Shown: positions 9,310-17,495 of the stretch, piece after piece
Layout of the letters: the number at the start of each line of letters is the position of its first letter
How positions within the stretch are numbered: the first letter of the stretch is position 1
Source of the DNA: Methylophaga sp. OBS4
GTDB lineage: Bacteria; Pseudomonadota; Gammaproteobacteria; Nitrosococcales; Methylophagaceae
Length of the DNA stretch: 64,000 nt
Direction: 5' to 3'
NCBI RefSeq assembly: GCF_026319305.1
Contig: NZ_JAPDMV010000005.1
Coordinates: 35,906-99,905 of the forward strand
Program-made: the position numbers and the translations under genes
The notes under the pieces: generated by a model
Told to the model about the DNA's origin: nothing
Database searches by the model: none
The model's input: only the letters and a program-made list of their open reading frames with translations

Positions 9310-11179
9310 AGCGCTTAATCTGCTGCGACAGCATGGTTTCAGTGAGCTGGCCTGCCAGTTCGCCGCTTATATTCACCGCAAGGAAGACGGTGAACATCCT
9401 GTTATCAGTCTGTCAGCAGGTTTGTTGACCGAAGCTATGGCGCAAGGCCATGTGTGTCTCAATCTCACCAACCTACCGGAGTCGATGCAGCATATGGCTG
9501 AACTTTTGCCTGACACCATCCAAGCCTGGCAAAACCAGTTACTGGCGGGTAAAAGCGTGGGCCGACCCGGAGACTACAAGCCACTGATTCTGACTGAGCA
9601 GGGTCTGCTTTATCTTTACCGCTTTTGGCTGGATGAACAGGATGTGGCCAAAGCTATCCAGCAACGCTTGCAGCCTGTCGAAGCATTAAATATCGAACAA
9701 CTCAATCAAGATCTGGCCGACTGGAGCAATCCACTTGACGGTATTGACTGGCAGAAAATCGCCGTCGCGATGGCCTTAAGCCGCCATTTGGCCGTGATTT
9801 CCGGCGGGCCGGGCACCGGTAAAACCACCATCGTGCTGAAAATCCTGCAATGCCTGCAAAACCAGTCCATCCAAAAAACTCCCTCCCCCTCGACGGGGGA
9901 GGGTTGGGGTGGGGGGGATACGCCTATCCGAATCGGCCTTGCCGCCCCGACCGGCAAGGCTGCCGCCCGCCTGCAACAGTCCATCAGCAAACAACAAAAC
10001 CTGGAAGTCAAAACCCTGCACCGCTTGCTGGGCATTACCGAGCACAATGAACAGGGCCGTTATAACGCCGAGCGCACGCTGCCGCTGGATGTATTGATTA
10101 TCGATGAAGCCTCGATGATTGATATCAGCCTGATGGCGAAACTGATGCGGGCGATGCCGTCCAAAGCGAGGCTTATTCTGCTGGGCGACAGCCAGCAACT
10201 GGCCTCGGTTGAGTCCGGTGCGGTTTTGGCTAACCTGAGTGAGGGCCAACAGGGACAGTTTTCCAACGACTTTATTGCACAGTTTCCACAGCTCGGGCTC
10301 GCAAGACCTCTCGACTCCGCTCGAGGTGACAAAGAGATTGTCATGCCGACCCCTTCGACAATGCTCAGGACAGGCTTAGCGGAGGTATCTCTAAGCCGTT
10401 ACTCTGAATCAGTATTAACAGACAGCTTTGTCCGGCTACAACATAGCTACCGCTTTGATAAAGACAGCCTGATTGGCCAGCTGGCCGGACTGGTCAATCT
10501 CGGTGAGGCAGACCAGGCGCTGGCCTTGCTCGGTGCACAACCCGAAGCAAGCTGGTTGCCGCCAGAGGAACGTAATCTGCTGAACAGTCTTGCACAAGGT
10601 TATCAACGTTATATCGATGCGGTGGAAAACGCGCTGCTGCCTCGGGAAGTGATTCAGGCTTTCGACAGCTTCCGAGTACTTGCGGCACTGAAACAGGGGC
10701 CGCAATCGGTCACGTCGGTTAACCGGATGATGACCCGGTTTCTTGCCCTGCGTGGCTGGAGAACGGCACAGACTTATTATCCCGGCAGGCCCATCATGAT
10801 CACCCGGAACGATTACCGTCAGCATCTGTTCAACGGCGATACCGGCATGCTGCTCAGGGATGAAGACGGCAAACTCAAAGCCTGCTTCTGTTTTGATGAC
10901 GAACTGCGTTGGGTGGGTTTGAATCGTTTGCCTGCCCATGAAACCGTGTTTGCGATGACAGTGCATAAAAGCCAAGGCTCGGAGTTTGATGCGGTGGGCA
11001 TCCTACTGCCCGAAGAACACAGCCCGATTCTCAATCGTGAACTGCTTTATACGGCGATTACCCGCGCCAGAAAAACGCTGAATATTCTTGCCACGGAAAT
11101 TGCATTAAGACACACCATCAACAGTCGTCATCAGCGGGAGAGTGGGTTGAAGTACCAGCTTGAACGGGATGTCGATTAG
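9302..11179 (+). CDS. recD: Exodeoxyribonuclease V alpha subunit, RecD, with repeat-derived insertions
   Basis: The 5'-3' helicase subunit of RecBCD. The ATG at 9302 is chosen over an upstream ATG at 9269 because AGGAGG at 9290-9295 sits six bases before it and it starts MTEALNLLRQ. The Walker A motif GGPGTGKTT is at about residues 168-176, followed by LAAPTGKAAARL, then DEASMID, and near the end VHKSQGSEF and YTAITRAR. Two segments look foreign: TPSPSTGEGWGGG between motifs I and Ia, and about 30 residues beginning ARPLDSARGDK after GAVLANLSE. Each is encoded by a repeat of intergenic type. Both keep the frame open and fall in loops of variable length, so the enzyme may still work, but this needs testing. 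Confidence 0.93.
   Translation: MTEALNLLRQHGFSELACQFAAYIHRKEDGEHPVISLSAGLLTEAMAQGHVCLNLTNLPESMQHMAELLPDTIQAWQNQLLAGKSVGRPGDYKPLILTEQGLLYLYRFWLDEQDVAKAIQQRLQPVEALNIEQLNQDLADWSNPLDGIDWQKIAVAMALSRHLAVISGGPGTGKTTIVLKILQCLQNQSIQKTPSPSTGEGWGGGDTPIRIGLAAPTGKAAARLQQSISKQQNLEVKTLHRLLGITEHNEQGRYNAERTLPLDVLIIDEASMIDISLMAKLMRAMPSKARLILLGDSQQLASVESGAVLANLSEGQQGQFSNDFIAQFPQLGLARPLDSARGDKEIVMPTPSTMLRTGLAEVSLSRYSESVLTDSFVRLQHSYRFDKDSLIGQLAGLVNLGEADQALALLGAQPEASWLPPEERNLLNSLAQGYQRYIDAVENALLPREVIQAFDSFRVLAALKQGPQSVTSVNRMMTRFLALRGWRTAQTYYPGRPIMITRNDYRQHLFNGDTGMLLRDEDGKLKACFCFDDELRWVGLNRLPAHETVFAMTVHKSQGSEFDAVGILLPEEHSPILNRELLYTAITRARKTLNILATEIALRHTINSRHQRESGLKYQLERDVD
9878..9915 (+). repeat. G/C-rich hairpin repeat inside recD
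   Basis: CCCTCCCCC (9881-9889) and GGGGGAGGG (9895-9903) form a perfect 9-bp stem with a TCGAC loop, followed by TTGGGGTGGGGG. This is the layout of a common bacterial intergenic repeat, here translated in frame as SPSTGEGWGGG. It lies between helicase motifs I and Ia and adds about a dozen residues compared with E. coli RecD. Confidence 0.75.
10302..10391 (+). repeat. 90-bp palindromic element inside recD
   Basis: The segment opens CAAGACCTCTCGACTCCGCT, continues CGAGGTGACA, and later has TGTCATGCCGACC and AGCGGAGGTATCTC. The front half is nearly identical to 56564-56592. Both halves correspond to 63248-63346, which is intergenic. The middle also carries CCTTCGACAATGCTCAGGAC, part of another common repeat. 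The segment reads through in frame within recD. Confidence 0.72.
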
Positions 11180-11221
11180 ACGAGTCACTTCCGAGTTTTA
11201 TTTGATTATGTAATAAGGCTC

Positions 11222-11917
11222 GTGGCCTATATAGTTATAAAACTATGGGGGAAGCTATTGGAATCAATTGCAACAATTGGACAAGCAATAGCAATCATTG
11301 CTGCTTGTTGGGCAATAGTTTCTGGTGTGGGAGCATGGAAACGCGAATTTATTGGAAAAAGGAGAATTGAGCTTGCGGAAGAAGTTTTGGCCACTTTTTT
11401 TGAAATCAAGGATGTAATTGCTGCGATAAGAAATCCTTTTTCATCGTCGGATGAAGGCTCATCGAGAAAAAAGGGGGAAAACGAGACAGAACAAGAGGCT
11501 GATTTACTTGATCGTGGTTATATTGTCTTCGAAAGGTTTGAGGGTAGAAAAGAAGCCTTCGTACGTTTTAACACCCTTAAATACAAATTCATGGCGGCTT
11601 TTGGTGCTGAAACAGAAGACATATTTATTGAAAGCAATCGAATTCTTAATAGTATCTTTTCTTCAGCGAGGCAGTTGGCAACATACTACTGGAAACGTCA
11701 AGGCCGTGTACCGATGGAAGGTGACGAGTTCCAGAGACACTTAAATGAAATGTTCAGGCATGAAGGTATATTTTGGGATCGTATGGATGAACAAGACGAG
11801 ATTCGTCAAAAGTTGCAGGCTGTTCAAGATAGGCTGGATTTAGTGACTAAGCCATGTTTTGAAGAGCCGATGAAAACATACTCAATATTCACCAAACCAT
11901 GGTTCAAAAAAAAGTAA
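11222..11917 (+). CDS. Unknown membrane-anchored protein, 231 residues
   Basis: I do not recognise this family. The reading frame starts at GTG 11222 (no in-frame ATG nearby; only a weak AAGG upstream), so the start is uncertain. One hydrophobic helix lies at about residues 18-38, followed by a charged, largely helical cytoplasmic part with many Arg, Lys and Glu and a basic end. The gene is clearly richer in A and T than recBCD before it and uses codons such as AAA, ATA and GAA heavily. That suggests recent acquisition. It is followed by a shared terminator. Possible roles such as a phage- or defence-associated membrane protein are guesses. Confidence 0.6.
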   Translation: MAYIVIKLWGKLLESIATIGQAIAIIAACWAIVSGVGAWKREFIGKRRIELAEEVLATFFEIKDVIAAIRNPFSSSDEGSSRKKGENETEQEADLLDRGYIVFERFEGRKEAFVRFNTLKYKFMAAFGAETEDIFIESNRILNSIFSSARQLATYYWKRQGRVPMEGDEFQRHLNEMFRHEGIFWDRMDEQDEIRQKLQAVQDRLDLVTKPCFEEPMKTYSIFTKPWFKKK

Positions 11918-11984
11918 AAAGGTGACAAATTTATTTTTTCCTAATAATGTCCTCATATAGAAGATGATGGACTTAAGCTAAAAA

Positions 11985-12016
11985 CAAAAAAGCCAGCCTG
12001 ATAGGCTGGCTTTTTT
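11985..12016. terminator. Bidirectional terminator
   Basis: A perfect 9-bp stem AGCCAGCCT/AGGCTGGCT with a GAT loop is flanked by A-rich sequence on the left and TTTTTT on the right. It can therefore end transcription of the unknown gene from the left and of zapG from the right. Confidence 0.9.
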
Positions 12017-12035
12017 CATCTCGATAATCTTTGCG

Positions 12036-12443
12036 TTATCGATTTAATGCGTCTTCATCCTGACTTTTCGGATTCATAAAATCATGGGCTTTGGGCTGGG
12101 TGTCCGGGCCATCCAGCAAAGCCCCCGCGCGTTCTGGCAATACACGTCGATCGGAGAAGTTGCCGAGTTGTTCGTAACCGGTTGAAAGGTGGTCGAACAG
12201 TTCCTTGTATGAGCCGGCCATATCCTTGAATAGGGTGGCGGTTTTGTCGTAGTGCTCATGGACTTTTTCCTGGTAGGCTTCCAGTTCCATTTGTTTCTGC
12301 GCCAGTTGCTGCTCATGCTGTTCCTGCAAGTCCTTCAGTTGCTGCGTACCACCAGGGACTTTGCGGCGACCCAGCGCAAAACCAATCAGGGCAGCAAAAA
12401 TTACGGCAATCACCAGGATGCTCCAAAACTCGGTTGATGACAT
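12036..12443 (-). CDS. zapG: ZapG/YhcB family (DUF1043) inner membrane protein
   Basis: A 135-residue protein with one N-terminal membrane helix (WSILVIAVIFAALIGFALG, about residues 7-25) ending in GRRKVPG, followed by a long coiled coil rich in Gln, Glu and Lys (about residues 35-75) and a polar tail. This matches YhcB/ZapG, which links the division and cell-wall elongation machinery to envelope growth in enterics. The membrane-edge sequence GFALGRR and the LEAYQEKVHEHYDKTATLF stretch are characteristic. It is transcribed divergently from ubiK. Confidence 0.88.
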   Translation of the reverse strand: MSSTEFWSILVIAVIFAALIGFALGRRKVPGGTQQLKDLQEQHEQQLAQKQMELEAYQEKVHEHYDKTATLFKDMAGSYKELFDHLSTGYEQLGNFSDRRVLPERAGALLDGPDTQPKAHDFMNPKSQDEDALNR

Positions 12444-12543
12444 ATCGATCCTTTTTCTCGTGTGGTTGAGTCTTTACGTGTATTAAAACATAGCTTGCAG
12501 GCAAAATGATGTGCGACATGCCCATTTTCATGACATCAATCAA

Positions 12544-12571
12544 TTGAGTCAGCCGCAAATTACCGTAGAAT
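12544..12571 (+). promoter_or_regulatory. Candidate sigma-70 promoter of ubiK
   Basis: TTGAGT (12544-12549) and TAGAAT (12566-12571) are separated by 16 bases. Transcription would start near 12578, ahead of AAAGGA (12594-12599) and the ATG at 12606. Found by eye only. Confidence 0.4.
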
Positions 12572-12605
12572 AATGAGTAAAGCCCTTCAATCAAAAGGAA
12601 TACCT

Positions 12606-12851
12606 ATGATCGACACGAAAAAAATTGAAGAAGTCGTGCAAAGCATCAGCAAAGCCTTGCCGCCCGGTCTGGTGCAGATGCAGGAAGATGCGGAGAAAAA
12701 TATCCGTGCCGCATTGACCGCCACATTTAATAAACTGGATCTGGTGACGCGTGAAGAGTTTGATGTGCAAACTCAGGTGTTGCACCGTACCCGTGAAAAG
12801 CTGGAAGCGCTGGAAAAACGCGTTGCCGAGCTGGAACAAAAACAACAATAA
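12606..12851 (+). CDS. ubiK: Ubiquinone biosynthesis accessory factor UbiK
   Basis: A small coiled-coil protein (81 residues from MIDTKKIEEVV) of the BMFP/YqiC family, which supports the soluble ubiquinone-synthesis complex with UbiJ. The ATG at 12606 is used because AAAGGA lies just upstream and the family starts MID..K.E. An upstream in-frame ATG at 12573 adds eleven residues without a ribosome site. The family signature is visible: an amphipathic N-terminal half, then VTREEFDVQTQVLHRTREKL and a C-terminal coiled coil LEALEKRVAELE. Confidence 0.93.
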   Translation: MIDTKKIEEVVQSISKALPPGLVQMQEDAEKNIRAALTATFNKLDLVTREEFDVQTQVLHRTREKLEALEKRVAELEQKQQ

Positions 12852-12865
12852 CCAAGAGAACTTAT

Positions 12866-13180
12866 ATGTCCGAATTTAATAATGTCGCGGTCACCCGTGA
12901 AGCTAATATCTACTTCGATGGCAAGGTGACCAGCCGTAAAGTGACATTCGCTGATGGCAGTTTTAAAACGCTCGGTATCATGATGCCGGGTGATTACACC
13001 TTTGGTACAGAAAAAGCCGAGCTGATGGAAATCCTGGCCGGTGATTTAAGTTATTGCCTGAAAGGTGAGAGCCAATGGCACAGCATTAAAAGCGGCGAGT
13101 CATTTCATGTGCCGGCCAATTCATCATTCGATATTAAAATCACCGAATTAGTGGATTATTGTTGTTCATATCTGAATTAA
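12866..13180 (+). CDS. ppnP: Pyrimidine/purine nucleoside phosphorylase PpnP
   Basis: A 104-residue single-domain cupin of the DUF1255 (YaiE/PpnP) family, which splits nucleosides with phosphate to give the free base and ribose-1-phosphate. The family blocks FDGKVTSRKV, TLGIMMPGDYTFGT, the GESQW segment and GESFHVPANSSF are all visible, and the length is normal. It lies 14 bases after ubiK with AAGAGAAC before its ATG, so it is probably co-transcribed with ubiK. Confidence 0.94.
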   Translation: MSEFNNVAVTREANIYFDGKVTSRKVTFADGSFKTLGIMMPGDYTFGTEKAELMEILAGDLSYCLKGESQWHSIKSGESFHVPANSSFDIKITELVDYCCSYLN

Positions 13181-13429
13181 GGGAGATTTACATTCGTGGC
13201 TTTGGCCGCGAGTAATTACTAATTCAAACTATTGCCTTTTTGCGCAAATCGCCGGGTTTTTAGCTGTCTTTGCCATAACTGAGTTGTATTTCTAATCTGC
13301 CTGCCGCTGGTATCAGGGATGATACCAGGCTTGTTTTCGGGCGCAGTGACACACTGTCATTATTTTTAATTGTGATAGATTGGTATTAAGCTTTTGTTTT
13401 ACATATAAAAATGTAGAGGAGGCATGATT

Positions 13430-14671
13430 ATGGCCGAGTCAGCGAAAGAAAAATTTAATCCGGAAAAGGGCTATGTGGCATTCCTGGGCTGGAGTCTGAA
13501 CGCTGTTGAAGCTGCTGAATCCTTTGACAGACGATATGTTGTTGTTGCGCCCGACTGGGCGGAAGAATACTGCACTGCTCACAACATCCCTTATATCAAA
13601 TGGAATTTTGAGCGACTCAATGATCGTTCAATGGAAATCGCTCAAACATTAAAAGAGAAAGGCGTAGATGTGGCCATTCCCTTGTTTGAGGAAACCGTAG
13701 AGTGGGCCGGTGCAATTAATGCCGTATTGCTGGATAACCCACGTTTATTCGGTCAGGCTTTGCTCTTGCGCGATAAGGCACTGATGAAACGTCGTGCTCA
13801 ACTAGGCGGTATCCGGGTCGGCATATTCGAAGAGGCTCATGACAAAGATGATGTGATCCGTTTTCTGCGGCGGGTCAATCAAACGCTGTTGAAACTCGAT
13901 GGCGACCCTAATGACCCCATCCATCTTAAAGCTTTTGATAAAGCCGGCTGCCTGGGACACCGGGTGATTCGTACGCCTGATGAAGTGGATATGATTCCTG
14001 AGGAGGAATTCCCGGTTTTGATGGAATCACACCTTGATGGCTGGGAGTTTGCCGTAGAAGCCTGGATCCATAGCGGCAAAATCCGCTTTTTGAATATCTC
14101 TGAATATGTAACGCTGGGCTATTCGGTGTTTGTACCCGCAACACCGGCGTTGGAACAATACCGCCCGCAAATCACCGCGCAGATTGAAAAACTGATTAAA
14201 ACCTTCGAGATCGAGTTCGGTTTCATACATCCCGAATATTTTGTGACCAGCGATGGTGAAATGTACTTTGGTGAAGTCGCTTACCGGCCACCCGGTTTCA
14301 AAGTGTTCGAGTTATTGCAACGTGCCTACGGTTTTAATGCCTACCAGGCCCTGATCTTGTCGTTTGACCCTAAAACGACCGAAGCAGAAATCAGTCAATT
14401 CTTTCCGAAAGAAGTTGTTGATGCCAAAGGTCATGCCGGTTGTTTCGGCGTTTATCCACGCCGTCGCGTCGTCAGTCATCTCGAGATTCCGCAGGAAACC
14501 GAAGATCATCCTTACTTCGATTTTCATGAACTGACAGCCCCGCTTGAAGAAACCGTGACCAAACGCACCGCCTTCGGCACCCACTGGGGTTTGGTATACT
14601 TCTTCGGTGATGATCCGCTGGTAATGCGTGATTTGCTTAAACATCAGGAATCTTTGGATTTCTATGTCTAA
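13430..14671 (+). CDS. ATP-grasp domain protein, specific substrate unknown
   Basis: About 413 residues with an ATP-grasp fold. The N-terminal part (up to about residue 110) looks like a pre-ATP-grasp domain (YVAFLGWSLNAVEAAE). The central part has the lid and binding features: LRDKALMKRRAQ, FPVLMESHLDGWEFAVEAWI and GEMYFGEVAYRPPGFKV with the metal-binding acidic residues. ATG 13430 is preferred to 13424 because AGGAGG at 13417-13422 is seven bases from 13430 but only one from 13424. Such enzymes join a carboxylate to an amine or thiol using ATP. The next gene follows after 37 bases and is probably functionally linked. It is not one of the standard purine, biotin or D-Ala-D-Ala enzymes. Confidence 0.8.
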   Translation: MAESAKEKFNPEKGYVAFLGWSLNAVEAAESFDRRYVVVAPDWAEEYCTAHNIPYIKWNFERLNDRSMEIAQTLKEKGVDVAIPLFEETVEWAGAINAVLLDNPRLFGQALLLRDKALMKRRAQLGGIRVGIFEEAHDKDDVIRFLRRVNQTLLKLDGDPNDPIHLKAFDKAGCLGHRVIRTPDEVDMIPEEEFPVLMESHLDGWEFAVEAWIHSGKIRFLNISEYVTLGYSVFVPATPALEQYRPQITAQIEKLIKTFEIEFGFIHPEYFVTSDGEMYFGEVAYRPPGFKVFELLQRAYGFNAYQALILSFDPKTTEAEISQFFPKEVVDAKGHAGCFGVYPRRRVVSHLEIPQETEDHPYFDFHELTAPLEETVTKRTAFGTHWGLVYFFGDDPLVMRDLLKHQESLDFYV

Positions 14672-14708
14672 AGTCATCGCCAAACCGAAATAACTGCAGG
14701 ACTTGAGT

Positions 14709-16709
14709 TTGAGTGAATCAACCGTCAATGAGTATCAGGACCCGAATCACCCCCTTCTGATCGAGCGGCTGGAAGAAGCGATAAAAATACTGGAGGAGGC
14801 GCCGGCATTTGCCAAGCCGGCCAAAGTAGGTCGCTTGTTTGACACGGTGAAAAGGATCCTGCACACGCAAGGTGGTTGTGCGCTGATGGAGAATTACGCA
14901 CAGCGGCTGGAACAGGCCGGTGTGTTTGGGGATTCTGATTATGACCATCCGCAGATTCTGGTGCCGGCCCTCAGTGCACCGGCTCTGCGCAGTACGGATA
15001 TCCACACTGTCATCATAGAAACGCTGAGCAATCTGCGTTTGCTGGCTATTGCCCGTGAGCGCTACATTCATCCCGATATTTCAGCTGAACAGGCACATCA
15101 CTACCTGACGCGGGTGCTGGCGGTTAATCTCAAACGCCTGTTTTCAGTGGCTGATGAAGCTGAACGTGAACAACAGGGACGACTCGCAGAAGTCAGCCGG
15201 GCTTTATTGCAGCACCTCGCAGAAAGCATTGGCTATGAACATATTATCGATCAGTTAATTGACGAAATCTGGCGCATCCTGCAACAGCGGCCGATTCAGG
15301 TTGAGCATGTCAAACAAATGGTCACTCAGATCGCCATCTGCAGACAAAATCCGGCTATCGATATGGGGCACAGTGGTCAAGGCGCTGATCGTCTGATCAG
15401 CAGCTTGTATGGCCCGACACAGGCTTGTCGTGAAGATCCGGGCGTAGCAGTCTATCTACAGCGGCTGACCAGCATGGATGCTGCTGCGCTGCAATATGAA
15501 GCCAGTGGTTGTGCCCGGGCCATGCACGATACCGGTCTTGTTTCACCGTATCACGCTGTGTTACTGCGTTATCTGACGGAAGAAAGTGATTATCTGCTCA
15601 GTGAGGCACTGGGATTATCTTCCACCGGCCGCGACTGTCTGCTTAGCTACAGTGAATTGGTACGCGCCTTGATTGAAAAAGCGGTCCATCCCGAGACAGC
15701 CCAGGCCGTTTACGGACTGGCGATGATGCTGGAGCGCGGTATTTTATATCAATCGCCGGTTGCGCCGGCTTTATGGCGGCAATTATCACTGCCACTGTCG
15801 CCTGGCGCCGAACAACGCCTGACTGCCTTGTTTGGCGATACGCCCGATGCTTGCAGCCGGTTGCTTGAAGGTGTGCTCTGCATGCTGGGGCAGCCGCTTG
15901 GTGTGGGACAAGGCAATAATCCTACCTGCCAGTCTGCACGCGCGATGTCGATGTGGGCTTATAACGATCCTGATTATCTGCTGCAAATGCTGGTGTGGGC
16001 TGCACGTGATGATGAGATCATCATGCACTTTGAAGGCCTGGCCATTTCATCACAACAAAGCCTGACGGGTGTCGCCAAGCAATTACCCATGGATCTGGAT
16101 CCCGTTTCATTGATCCTGGTGCCGCACCTGGATCGCATTTATGCAGAAATGGGGCGTTGCTGTGCCGATCGTGAAGGTGATCCTCACCGCTGGGTCAATC
16201 CCGAATTTCATGGCTGGTGGTGTGGGCGGGGCTTCAGTATCAATGTCGATGTCGGCAGCGGCAGACTGATACAAGTGGAAGATTTTCTGCGACATTTTTA
16301 TGCCAGTTATCATCCCTATTACAACGGCAACCAACCCCTGATTCACCCGCAACCGGCAGGCATTGCCATCACCGACAGTGCCATGCGTTTTATCGGCTGG
16401 CATGCCATTACCATTTTGCGGGTGGCGCTGGATCCCGAACATGTTATGCGGGTGTATTTTTACAACCCGAATAACGACAGCGGTCAAAATTGGGGCGATG
16501 ATATTCAGGTCAGTACCTCCGGGCATTCCGAACGCTTTGGTGAAGCCTCCCTGCCTTTTGAGCAATTTGCCTCACGACTTTATATCTTCCACTACGACCC
16601 GCTTGAACCGGGCCAGTTGGCACTGGTCGACTCAGAAGAATTGCAATGTGTTATCGATCGGATACACCGAAGCTGGGGCGCAAACCGGCTGCCGGAGATA
16701 ACTGAGTAA
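14709..16709 (+). CDS. Large unknown protein with a papain-like C-terminal domain
   Basis: About 666 residues and no family that I can name. The TTG at 14709 is favoured: AGGA at 14698-14701 is seven bases upstream, compared with one base for the TTG at 14703. No ATG is in frame nearby. The N-terminal 360 residues look helical. The C-terminal part has a papain/YopT-like order of residues: QGNNPTCQSARAMSMWA (C407), FHGWWCGRG, GWHAITIL (H565) and YNPNNDSGQNWG (N586 to D590). This could be a peptidase or an amide-forming enzyme of that fold; the assignment is an inference from motif order. It is coupled to the ATP-grasp gene upstream. Confidence 0.72.
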   Translation: MSESTVNEYQDPNHPLLIERLEEAIKILEEAPAFAKPAKVGRLFDTVKRILHTQGGCALMENYAQRLEQAGVFGDSDYDHPQILVPALSAPALRSTDIHTVIIETLSNLRLLAIARERYIHPDISAEQAHHYLTRVLAVNLKRLFSVADEAEREQQGRLAEVSRALLQHLAESIGYEHIIDQLIDEIWRILQQRPIQVEHVKQMVTQIAICRQNPAIDMGHSGQGADRLISSLYGPTQACREDPGVAVYLQRLTSMDAAALQYEASGCARAMHDTGLVSPYHAVLLRYLTEESDYLLSEALGLSSTGRDCLLSYSELVRALIEKAVHPETAQAVYGLAMMLERGILYQSPVAPALWRQLSLPLSPGAEQRLTALFGDTPDACSRLLEGVLCMLGQPLGVGQGNNPTCQSARAMSMWAYNDPDYLLQMLVWAARDDEIIMHFEGLAISSQQSLTGVAKQLPMDLDPVSLILVPHLDRIYAEMGRCCADREGDPHRWVNPEFHGWWCGRGFSINVDVGSGRLIQVEDFLRHFYASYHPYYNGNQPLIHPQPAGIAITDSAMRFIGWHAITILRVALDPEHVMRVYFYNPNNDSGQNWGDDIQVSTSGHSERFGEASLPFEQFASRLYIFHYDPLEPGQLALVDSEELQCVIDRIHRSWGANRLPEITE

Positions 16710-16711
16710 AC

Positions 16712-16855
16712 CGACAAAAGCAGTATAGCAACTGTGTCTGGCTCGGCCTGGTTGATACCGATATCGGGCCGATTTCACGTGACGATTTGCGGCAGAACCT
16801 GTATTGTCAGGTGGAAGACACGGTAGCCGCTTCTAAACCATTAATGCGAGTATAA
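16712..16855 (+). pseudogene. Possible remnant of a coding sequence
   Basis: In one frame this gap reads without a stop for about 47 codons and looks protein-like (WLGLVDTDIGPISRDDLRQN, then LYCQVEDTV) before ending in TAA just ahead of the NnrU-family gene. There is no start codon with a ribosome site, and a TGA precedes it immediately. It could be the broken tail of a lost gene. Weak evidence. Confidence 0.3.
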
Positions 16856-16857
16856 CC

Positions 16858-17436
16858 ATGCTGATATTAGTTCTGGGTCTGATTGTTTTTCTGGGTGTGC
16901 ATTCAGTACGCATTTATGCCGATAACTGGCGCACGACACGGATCACGCGCATTGGTATTTTGCCTTGGAAAGCAATATTTTCGCTGCTGTCACTGATTGG
17001 CTTGCTGCTGATCATTTGGGGTTATGGCGAGGCACGACAGAGTACAGCTGTGTTGTGGACACCGCCACTGTGGACCCGGCACTTAGCAGCCCTGCTGATG
17101 TTGCCAGCTTTTATTTTGCTGCTTGCTACCTATCTGCCGCCATCGCGCATCAAGGCAATGGCAGGTCATCCGATGCTGCTCAGTGTGAAACTCTGGGCAT
17201 TGGCACATTTGCTTGCTAACGGCAGTTTCGCGGATCTATGGCTGTTTGGTGCGTTTCTGCTCTGGGCCGTGGTGGATTTTGCCGTCAGCCGCCGGCGCGA
17301 TCGGCGACTGGGTATGCGCCGCCCGGCTGGTAATTTACAGGGCGATATACAGGTCATTATCGCGGGGACGTTAGCCTGGGCCTTGTTTGCATTTTACCTG
17401 CATGGCCCGCTGTTCGGCGTGAAACCGTTTATTTGA
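16858..17436 (+). CDS. nnrU: NnrU family membrane protein
   Basis: A 192-residue polytopic inner membrane protein with about five or six helices. It starts LILVLGLIVFLGVHSVRI, and the conserved H and R of the family are visible (GVHSVRI, TRHLAALLMLPAF, HPMLLSVKLWALAHLL, NG..ADL..FG). NnrU proteins were found next to nitrite/nitric oxide reduction genes and are related to prenol-modifying NnrS/isoprenoid-synthesis-like membrane proteins, but their exact role is unclear. No denitrification genes are present in this window. The name is by family only. Confidence 0.85.
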   Translation: MLILVLGLIVFLGVHSVRIYADNWRTTRITRIGILPWKAIFSLLSLIGLLLIIWGYGEARQSTAVLWTPPLWTRHLAALLMLPAFILLLATYLPPSRIKAMAGHPMLLSVKLWALAHLLANGSFADLWLFGAFLLWAVVDFAVSRRRDRRLGMRRPAGNLQGDIQVIIAGTLAWALFAFYLHGPLFGVKPFI

Positions 17437-17495
17437 GGTGGCCTGAGCCCTGCTGTTTCCTCACAGTAAATAGTCATTTGTGATGGTATTCAGAA

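Noticed and set aside
9302..11179. recD as a pseudogene because of the repeat insertions
   Set aside because: The reading frame is continuous, all helicase motifs are intact and the insertions sit in loops of variable length, so it is called as a gene with insertions.
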